From: Actinomycetota bacterium
GTDB lineage: Bacteria; Actinomycetota; CADDZG01; WHSQ01
DNA: 10,484 bases
Assembly: GCA_013695055.1 (NCBI GenBank)
Contig: JACDBF010000189.1
Location: forward strand, 1-10,484
Direction of reading: 5' to 3'
Shown: positions 5,174 to 10,484 of the stretch, in pieces
Numbering within the stretch: the stretch's first letter is position 1
How the letters are laid out: each line of letters begins with the position of its first letter
Made by a program: the position numbers and the translations under genes
Notes under the pieces: generated by a model
What the model was told of the DNA's origin: nothing
Databases searched by the model: none
The model's input: only the letters and a program-made list of their open reading frames with translations

Positions 5174-7477
5174 GTGCGCGCGCCCACCATCCAGAAGAGA
5201 ACAGAGCAACGCGGCGGAGTAGGTGAGAGCGTCCAGCGCCCCGATGGCGTCCCCAAGACCAAGGGGGAGTTCGCATACTCGTCCGACCTGTGGGCTGAGA
5301 ACATGCTGTGGGGCGCGACCACGCGCAGCCCTCATCCACGTGCACGGATCGTCTCTATCGACACCCGCGAGGCTCTCGCTACACCCAGAGTGAGAACCGT
5401 CCTCACTCACGAGGACGTTCCCGGCCGCAAGTCTTACGGGATGGAGGTTCCCGACCAGCCGGTTCTTGCGTGGGACGATGTCCGTTATCAAGGAGAAGCG
5501 GTCGCCCTGGTGGCCGCCGATCATCCCGAGGCCGCACGGCGCGCCGCAGGGCGCGTCAAGATCGAGTATGAGGTCCTCGAACCTCTGGTGGATCCCGAGA
5601 CCGCGCTCGCCGACGGAGCTCCCGCATTGCATCCGTCCGGCAACGTGATTCGCCACATTCGCATTCGTCACGGAGACCAGGAAGCTTCCGCCGAAGTGGT
5701 CGTAAAGGGCGACTACCAGGTGGGCATGCAGGATCAGGCGTTTCTAGGGCCCGAGTCGGGCCTCGCGATCCCCGATGGCGAAGGCGGCATCGATCTATAC
5801 GTCTCTACTCAATGGCTGCACATCGATCTCGATCAACTGGCGGCAAGCCTGGATCTTCCGCCTAGCAAGGTGCGCATCACTCTCGCCGGAGTCGGCGGCG
5901 CTTTCGGTGCCCGCGAGGATCTCTCCATTCAAATTCACTGCTGTCTTCTGGCACTCGAGACCGGACGGCCGGTCAAGATGATGTATGGGCGAGAGGAATC
6001 CTTCTTTGGACATGTGCATCGGCATCCGGCGCGTTTGCATTACGAGCATGGAGCGATGCGCGATGGCCGCCTCGTTTACGTCAAGGCCCGGATCGTCCTC
6101 GACGGCGGCGCTTATGCCTCGAGCTCAACTGCTGTGTGCGCCAACGCCGCGTGCTTTTCGTGCGGCCCCTACAACGTGCCGAACGCGACCATCGACGCAT
6201 ACGCCGTCTACACAGACAACCCGCCCTGCGGCGCCATGCGCGGCTTCGGCGCGGTGCAAACCTGTTTTGCGTACGAATCCCAGATGGACCGGCTGGCGAA
6301 AGCACTCGATATCGATCCCGTGGAGTTGCGGAGGCTGAACGCCATGGATACCGGTGCCACGATGATCACCGGACAGGAGGTCGAGGGTCCGGCCCCCGTC
6401 GCCGAGTTGCTCAAGAGGGTTCGGAATGCTCCTCTCCCGCCGGACGGAGATGCGATGGACATTCGCACCCTCCCCGGCGGGGTATCGAATACCACCCACG
6501 GTGAAGGAGTGAAGCGCGGCGTCGGATACGCGCTCGGTTTCAAGAACATCGGTTACTCGGAGGGATTCGATGACTTCTCGACCGCCCGCGTCCGTCTGTC
6601 GGTCGTGGCGGGCGAACCACAGGTCGAGGTCCACAGCGCCGCCTCCGAGGTGGGCCAGGGCGTGGTCACCGTCCAGATGCAGATCGCGCGGACCGAGCTC
6701 GGAGTCCAGCAAGTGGTTGTTCTTCCCGCCGATACATCAATTGGTTCGTCCGGGTCGTCGTCCGCGTCGCGACAGACTTGGATGACCGGCGGCGCCGTCA
6801 AGAATGCGTGCGAGGCCGTGCGCGCGCGCCTTTTGCAGCGCGCCGCACAACGGCTGGGAAAGCGCCACGGGAAGCTAACCCTGGACGGCGCCAACATCGT
6901 TTCGGCCGGCAGCGGCTCGGTCGCGTCGATCTCCGACATCGTGGGTGACGACCCCATTGAAGAGACGAAGGAATATCACCATCGCAAGACGTTTCCCCTT
7001 GATCCCAGAACCGGACAGGGGAACGCGCACGTCGCGTTTGCATTCGCCGCTCATCGCGCAGTAGTCGACGTAGACTTGGACCTCGGCCTCGTTCGTGTGG
7101 TGGAGATGGCGACCGCGCAGGACGTCGGTAAAGCGCTCAATCCTCAAGCTGTCGAAGGGCAGATCGAGGGCGGTATCGCCCAGGGCCTCGGCCTGGCTCT
7201 GATGGAGGAGATTCAGATTTCGCAGGGAAGGATCCTCAATCCATCGTTCACGGACTATTTGATCCCAACGATCCTTGACATGCCCCCGGTGCGAGCGGAC
7301 GTGCTGGAGCTGGGAGATCCCCACGCCCCTTATGGCCTAAAGGGCGTGGGAGAGCCACCGACCATCTCTTCGACCCCCGCGATCGTTGCTGCTCTGAGGG
7401 ATGCCACGGGAAGGCCGCTCACGCGCGTACCGGTTCGTCCCGACGACATCGTGGGTTTGGACGGGCAAAGTGGGTAA
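5174..7477 (+). CDS. Xanthine dehydrogenase-family molybdopterin-binding subunit
   Basis: The catalytic large subunit, 767 residues from a GTG that directly follows the preceding stop (TGAGTG), with GGGAG 7 nt upstream. Family features in order: GVGESVQRPDGVPKTKGEFAY at the N-terminus, the aldehyde oxidase/xanthine dehydrogenase a/b hammerhead domain (about 20-140), MQDQAFLGPESG (about 185-196), GVGGAFGARED (about 239-249), GAMRGFGAVQ (about 353-362), and LKGVGEPPTISSTPAI near the C-terminus, where E727 is the expected catalytic base. By eye-alignment to bovine xanthine oxidase, E248 matches Glu802, which binds the purine, and R356 matches Arg912, but the Arg880 position appears to be N324. 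E248 speaks for a purine substrate and against CO dehydrogenase, whose motif differs. No accessory XdhC-type maturation protein is in the window. Hypoxanthine and xanthine are the expected substrates from context. Confidence 0.9.
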   Translation: MRAPTIQKRTEQRGGVGESVQRPDGVPKTKGEFAYSSDLWAENMLWGATTRSPHPRARIVSIDTREALATPRVRTVLTHEDVPGRKSYGMEVPDQPVLAWDDVRYQGEAVALVAADHPEAARRAAGRVKIEYEVLEPLVDPETALADGAPALHPSGNVIRHIRIRHGDQEASAEVVVKGDYQVGMQDQAFLGPESGLAIPDGEGGIDLYVSTQWLHIDLDQLAASLDLPPSKVRITLAGVGGAFGAREDLSIQIHCCLLALETGRPVKMMYGREESFFGHVHRHPARLHYEHGAMRDGRLVYVKARIVLDGGAYASSSTAVCANAACFSCGPYNVPNATIDAYAVYTDNPPCGAMRGFGAVQTCFAYESQMDRLAKALDIDPVELRRLNAMDTGATMITGQEVEGPAPVAELLKRVRNAPLPPDGDAMDIRTLPGGVSNTTHGEGVKRGVGYALGFKNIGYSEGFDDFSTARVRLSVVAGEPQVEVHSAASEVGQGVVTVQMQIARTELGVQQVVVLPADTSIGSSGSSSASRQTWMTGGAVKNACEAVRARLLQRAAQRLGKRHGKLTLDGANIVSAGSGSVASISDIVGDDPIEETKEYHHRKTFPLDPRTGQGNAHVAFAFAAHRAVVDVDLDLGLVRVVEMATAQDVGKALNPQAVEGQIEGGIAQGLGLALMEEIQISQGRILNPSFTDYLIPTILDMPPVRADVLELGDPHAPYGLKGVGEPPTISSTPAIVAALRDATGRPLTRVPVRPDDIVGLDGQSG

Positions 7478-9182
7478 TCGGACCCGCCTCGTGGCGGTCG
7501 CTCGCGGCGATGAGCCACCCGATCTGGTGATCGAGGGGGCCAGGGTGTTCGGCGCGTTCACCAAGGAGTGGCTCGACGAGGACGTCGGCATCGCCGATGG
7601 TCGCATTGCCGGACTGGGTCGATTCGAGGGAGGCGAACGCGTCGACGGACGCCAACAGTTCTTGTTGCCCGGCTTCATCGACGCGCACGTTCACATGGAA
7701 TCTTCCAAGCTCATGGTCGATGAATTTGCGCGCGCAGTGCTTCCGCACGGCACGACCGCGGTCGTGACCGACCCTCACGAGATCGCCAACGTGCTCGGAA
7801 CCGATGGCGTGCATTGGCTGCTCGATGTCTGCGAGGGCTTACCTCTCGACGTCTTCGTGATGGCGTCATCGTGCGTTCCCGCCAGTGGATTCGAATCACC
7901 CCGCCGCCCGCTGACTCGAGGCGATCTCGAATCGATACTGCGCCGCAGCCACGCTCTTGGCGTGGCCGAGATGATGAACTTCCCCGGAGTCATCGCCGGC
8001 GATCACGAAGAGCTTGCAAAGCTCGAGGTCGCCGGAGCCACCCATGCGGATGGACACGCCCCAGGAGTCAGAGGGCGCGCGCTCGACGCCTATCTTGCGG
8101 CGGGCATTCGCTCGGATCACGAGGCAACCACCTTTGAGGAGGCTCTCGAAAAGCGCCGTAAGGGCATGTGGGTGTTGATTCGAGAGGCATCCAACGCCCG
8201 GAACCTTCTGTCGTTGCTGCCGTTGGTCGAGCGCTACGGCCCGGAGAGCTGCGCTTTCTGCACCGACGACAGAGAGCCTGATTTTCTCGTGCGTGAAGGA
8301 CACATCAACCAGATGTGCCGCCTTGCCGTCAAGAATGGCATTGCCGTTGAGGATGCGATCCTCATGGCTTCTTTGCACCCGGCCCGCTACCATGGGCTTA
8401 CCGATCGAGGCGCCATCGCGCCGGGCTACAGAGCCGACTTCTTCCTCGCGCCCGATCTCCAAGAGTTCAAGCCGTCGAAGGTTTTCAAGGACGGCCGGCT
8501 CGCCGTCGATGACGGCGTCGTGGCCGACTTTCCGCGAAGCGAGGTGCCCCTCTGGGTGAGGCGGTCGGTGCGCAACGCTCCGGTCGCCGCCGGCGATCTC
8601 GCCATCCAGTCGGACGGCTCCCCGGTGCGCGTGATCGGAATCATCCCGGGCCAGCTACTCACTAACGCCGAGGTCGCAACGCCGCGCACCGACAAAGGTC
8701 ATGCGGTAGCCGATCCACAGAGGGATCTCGCCAAGATCGCGGTCGTCGAACGGCATCACGCTACGGGACGCATCGGCAAGGGGTTCGTGACGGGCTTCGG
8801 GCTGAAGCGCGGCGCGTTCGCATCAACCGTCGCTCACGACGCGCACAACATCGTGGTAGTGGGAACGTCCGACGAGGACATGGTGGCGTGCATTGATCGC
8901 TTGGCGGAGACAGGGGGAGGGATCGTCGTCGCTGAGGGGGGAAGCGTGAGGGAAGAGTTGCGGCTGCCGGTTGCGGGCCTTCTTTCGGACCAACCCTACG
9001 AGCAGGTCCTTCGCGACATGGACCGCGTGCTCGAGCTCCTCGGCACGCTGGGGGTGACTATCGAGTCACCATTCATGTCCTTGAGCTTTCTCGCGCTGTC
9101 GGTCATACCTGCGCTCAAGGTCACCGACCGGGGTCTGATCGACGTGGACGCTTTCGAAATCGTGCCTCTCGAGATCGACTAA
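7470..9182 (+). CDS. ade: Adenine deaminase
   Basis: Converts adenine to hypoxanthine and ammonia. About 570 residues from the GTG at 7470, close to B. subtilis Ade. The N-terminal block RLVAVARGDEPPDLVIEGARV is typical and supports this start; an earlier in-frame start at 7401 would add 23 residues within the previous gene. Metal-site motifs are all visible: DAHVHMES (H73, H75), TDPHEIANV (about 100-108), DGHAPG (H196), SDHEAT (about 215-220) and CTDDREPDF (about 264-272). The C-terminal adenine deaminase domain shows GFGLKRGAFAS and AHDAHNIVVVG. The start overlaps the molybdenum-subunit stop by 8 nt, so the gene is translationally coupled to the xanthine dehydrogenase genes. Its product is a substrate of that enzyme, which makes the grouping functional rather than accidental. 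The ribosome-binding site is weak (GGACGGG). Confidence 0.95.
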   Translation: MGNRTRLVAVARGDEPPDLVIEGARVFGAFTKEWLDEDVGIADGRIAGLGRFEGGERVDGRQQFLLPGFIDAHVHMESSKLMVDEFARAVLPHGTTAVVTDPHEIANVLGTDGVHWLLDVCEGLPLDVFVMASSCVPASGFESPRRPLTRGDLESILRRSHALGVAEMMNFPGVIAGDHEELAKLEVAGATHADGHAPGVRGRALDAYLAAGIRSDHEATTFEEALEKRRKGMWVLIREASNARNLLSLLPLVERYGPESCAFCTDDREPDFLVREGHINQMCRLAVKNGIAVEDAILMASLHPARYHGLTDRGAIAPGYRADFFLAPDLQEFKPSKVFKDGRLAVDDGVVADFPRSEVPLWVRRSVRNAPVAAGDLAIQSDGSPVRVIGIIPGQLLTNAEVATPRTDKGHAVADPQRDLAKIAVVERHHATGRIGKGFVTGFGLKRGAFASTVAHDAHNIVVVGTSDEDMVACIDRLAETGGGIVVAEGGSVREELRLPVAGLLSDQPYEQVLRDMDRVLELLGTLGVTIESPFMSLSFLALSVIPALKVTDRGLIDVDAFEIVPLEID

Positions 9183-9255
9183 CTGGGAAGTGCACAGGCC
9201 CAGCTCCACGCACACAACTTCGCTCAACTGCCACGACGTTTGCATCTCGAAAGCT

Positions 9256-9261
9256 AAGGAG
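9256..9261 (+). promoter_or_regulatory. Ribosome-binding site of the thiamine-binding protein gene
   Basis: AAGGAG lies 8 nt before the ATG at 9270. This is the best-spaced Shine-Dalgarno site in the window and fixes the start. The 87 nt between adenine deaminase and this gene show no convincing promoter or terminator. Confidence 0.7.
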
Positions 9262-9269
9262 AATCTCTT

Positions 9270-9557
9270 ATGCCCGTGTCACGCGCAGAGCTCGTTGCGG
9301 AGTTCACGATCCACCCGATCGCCGAGGGCTCTGTAGAACCACATGTTGAGGCGGGAGTATCTGCCGCCAGGGACTCCGGGCTGGCGATCGAGGTCGGGCC
9401 GCTCGGCACGGCGCTGGCCGGCCCGCGCCCAGAAGTGCTTCAGGGACTCATCGACGTACTCAATGCGGCGATCGAGGCGGGGGCCGAGGCGGTGCACGTC
9501 AAGGTCGAGGTCCAGACCCGGATGAACGAGGGCGGCCCCCGCTCCGCTCCCGACTAA
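9270..9557 (+). CDS. Thiamine-binding protein, DUF77/MTH1187 family
   Basis: A small 95-residue cytoplasmic protein of the PF01910 family, whose members have a ferredoxin-like fold and have been found to bind thiamine or related compounds; the physiological role is not well defined. Recognised by AEFTIHPI near the N-terminus, an EAGVSAARDSGLAIEVGPLGTAL stretch in which the SGL..EVGPLGT core is diagnostic, and an acidic-alanine helix before the final strand VHVKVEVQTR. The ATG has a well-placed AAGGAG. It follows adenine deaminase after 87 nt, so it may be read through from the purine unit or have its own promoter. No functional link to purine breakdown is evident from sequence, though both thiamine pyrimidine and purines share early biosynthetic precursors. 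It is followed after 38 nt by the toroid protein gene. Confidence 0.85.
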   Translation: MPVSRAELVAEFTIHPIAEGSVEPHVEAGVSAARDSGLAIEVGPLGTALAGPRPEVLQGLIDVLNAAIEAGAEAVHVKVEVQTRMNEGGPRSAPD

Positions 9558-9595
9558 CCGCGTCAGAATTGGATTCTGGGCGAACGGAGGAAACG

Positions 9596-10084
9596 ATGTT
9601 GCCAGAAGCGGGAACCTCGAAAGCGATCGAATGGTTGCTCGCCTCTGAAGAGCCGGCCGTTCGCTACTTGGCAAGTCGCGACCTCCTCGATGATGACGCC
9701 GCAGCCGATCGCTCGCACATCACCGAGGGAGGCAACTTTCGAGCGTTGCTGGCCGGCCAGCAACCTGACGGCGGATTCGGCGTCCACCCGTACAAGAAGT
9801 GGACGGGTGCACACTGGCGCCTTGTCTCTCTCGTCGAGCTCGGCGCACCCCGTGGTGAGTCGCGTGCGATAGCCGCAGCGGATACGGTCCTCTCGTGGTT
9901 AACGAGCGCCCAGCGCCGGTCGAAGATCCGTGTCGTCGAAGGGCGTGTTGCGCCGCTGCGCGTCTCAAGAGGGGAACGCACTTGCCGTTTGCTCCCGGCT
10001 CGGGCTCGAGGACGACCCGCGCGTCAAGCTGCTCGCCGAATCGCTGATCGAATGGCAATGGCCCGATGGTGGTTGGAACTGTGA
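9596..10084 (+). CDS. Prenyltransferase/terpene cyclase-like alpha-alpha toroid protein, 5' part of a frameshifted gene
   Basis: The start ATG has GGAGG 5 nt upstream. Residues 1-118 look genuine: IEWLLASEEPAVRYLASRDLL, then a QW-like repeat QQPDGGFG (about 55-62), HPYKKWTGAHWRLVSLVELG and a helix ending in SKIRVVEGRV. Such proteins belong to the alpha/alpha-toroid superfamily of prenyltransferases and squalene cyclases; many are uncharacterised and some carry the misleading name nitrogen fixation protein NifH. After residue 118 (codon 9947-9949) the frame yields an arginine-rich, unrelated tail ending at TGA 10082-10084, while the true continuation is in the frame offset by +1. Deleting one T of 9948-9949 restores GRVRRCASQ and an open frame to the window end. 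An in-frame TTG at 9569 would add 9 residues but lacks a ribosome-binding site. Function unknown. Confidence 0.7.
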   Translation: MLPEAGTSKAIEWLLASEEPAVRYLASRDLLDDDAAADRSHITEGGNFRALLAGQQPDGGFGVHPYKKWTGAHWRLVSLVELGAPRGESRAIAAADTVLSWLTSAQRRSKIRVVEGRVAPLRVSRGERTCRLLPARARGRPARQAARRIADRMAMARWWLEL

Positions 10085-10484
10085 CCTTCGAGCGGATGGC
10101 CACCGTTCTTCCTTCCATGAGTCTTTGTCTCCGATGTGGGGACTGCATGAGTACTGGATTGCAAGCCACGATGGCGAGGCGAAGAGATCCGCGGGGCGGA
10201 CCGCCGAACTATTCTTGGAGCACCGTCTCTTCAGAGCGCACGGCACGGGCAAGCCCATCCACCCTTCTTGGGTCGCTCTTCACTACCCGCCCTACTGGCA
10301 TTACGACATCTTGCAAGCTCTCCTGGTGCTCTCGCGGATGGGCCTCGTCCCAGATCCACGAACTAAAGACGCGCTCGAGGTATTGAGAAGCCGCCGTCTC
10401 AAGGATGGACGCTGGCGCCCGGGCGGTCGGTGGTGGCAGCAACCCGGAGCCCCTGAAAGGGCCACCGAGGTCGTGGACTGGAAC
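9945..10484 (+). CDS. Alpha-alpha toroid protein, 3' part of the frameshifted gene (continues beyond window)
   Basis: This frame, open from 9903 to the window end, continues the preceding gene fragment. It encodes RRCASQEGNALAVCSRLGL, then the clear QW-type motif WQWPDGGWNCD, SSFHESLSPMWGLHEYW, HPSWVALHYPPYWHYDILQ and LKDGRWRPGG. These repeated tryptophan- and glycine-rich helices match the same toroid family as the 5' part. With the single-base correction the two parts give 296 continuous codons to position 10484, with no stop. The GTG at 9945 is only the first start-like codon in this frame and is probably not used as a start. The C-terminus is beyond the window. Either the gene is a recent pseudogene or the assembly carries a one-base error. 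Confidence 0.65.
   Translation, partial: MLRRCASQEGNALAVCSRLGLEDDPRVKLLAESLIEWQWPDGGWNCDLRADGHRSSFHESLSPMWGLHEYWIASHDGEAKRSAGRTAELFLEHRLFRAHGTGKPIHPSWVALHYPPYWHYDILQALLVLSRMGLVPDPRTKDALEVLRSRRLKDGRWRPGGRWWQQPGAPERATEVVDWN

Noticed and set aside
5174..7477. Carbon monoxide dehydrogenase large subunit as an alternative for the molybdenum subunit
   Set aside because: The CoxL-type active-site loop is not present, the FGARE motif has the glutamate found in purine hydroxylases, and the neighbours are purine enzymes.
9183..9203. Inverted repeat CTGGG...CCCAG just after the adenine deaminase stop, considered as a terminator
   Set aside because: Only a 5-bp stem with an 11-nt loop and no following T-run; too weak to call.
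9596..10484. Nitrogenase-related protein, a name often attached to this toroid family
   Set aside because: No P-loop or nitrogenase iron-protein motif; the QPDGGF and WPDGGW repeats identify an alpha/alpha-toroid protein.

Overview
The window is GC-rich, densely packed bacterial DNA with short gaps, overlapping genes and several TTG/GTG starts. Gene style and the last gene's protein family suggest a high-GC actinobacterium or a relative, but nothing here fixes the taxon. No tRNA, rRNA, CRISPR array, transposase or phage gene was seen.

Layout: two transcription units diverge from a short intergenic region at about 2356-2484. Leftward (minus strand) lie a D-hydantoinase/dihydropyrimidinase-like cyclic amidohydrolase (952-2334) and then a PLP enzyme of the 2,3-diaminopropionate ammonia-lyase (DpaL/YgeX) type, cut by the left window edge. 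Rightward (plus strand) is a tightly coupled run: the FAD subunit of a xanthine-dehydrogenase-family enzyme (2485-3354), its 2Fe-2S subunit (3354-3818), an 8-oxoguanine/guanine-deaminase-like aminohydrolase (3815-5173), the molybdopterin subunit (5174-7477) and adenine deaminase (7470-9182). After an 87-nt gap come a small thiamine-binding (DUF77) protein (9270-9557) and an alpha/alpha-toroid protein related to prenyltransferases and terpene cyclases (9596 to window end), whose reading frame is broken by one extra base near 9948.

How the genes fit together: adenine deaminase makes hypoxanthine, the molybdenum hydroxylase can oxidise hypoxanthine and xanthine to urate, and the aminohydrolase can supply xanthine (from guanine) or urate (from 8-oxoguanine). 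The divergent arm carries the two enzyme types, hydantoinase and diaminopropionate ammonia-lyase, that accompany xdh genes in the E. coli yge/ygf region and in the anaerobic urate-degradation clusters described in gut bacteria. The best reading is a purine-to-pyruvate/ammonia catabolic locus that does not use the uricase-allantoin route, at least within this window. That pathway assignment is inferred from gene content; the individual enzyme families are well supported by sequence motifs.
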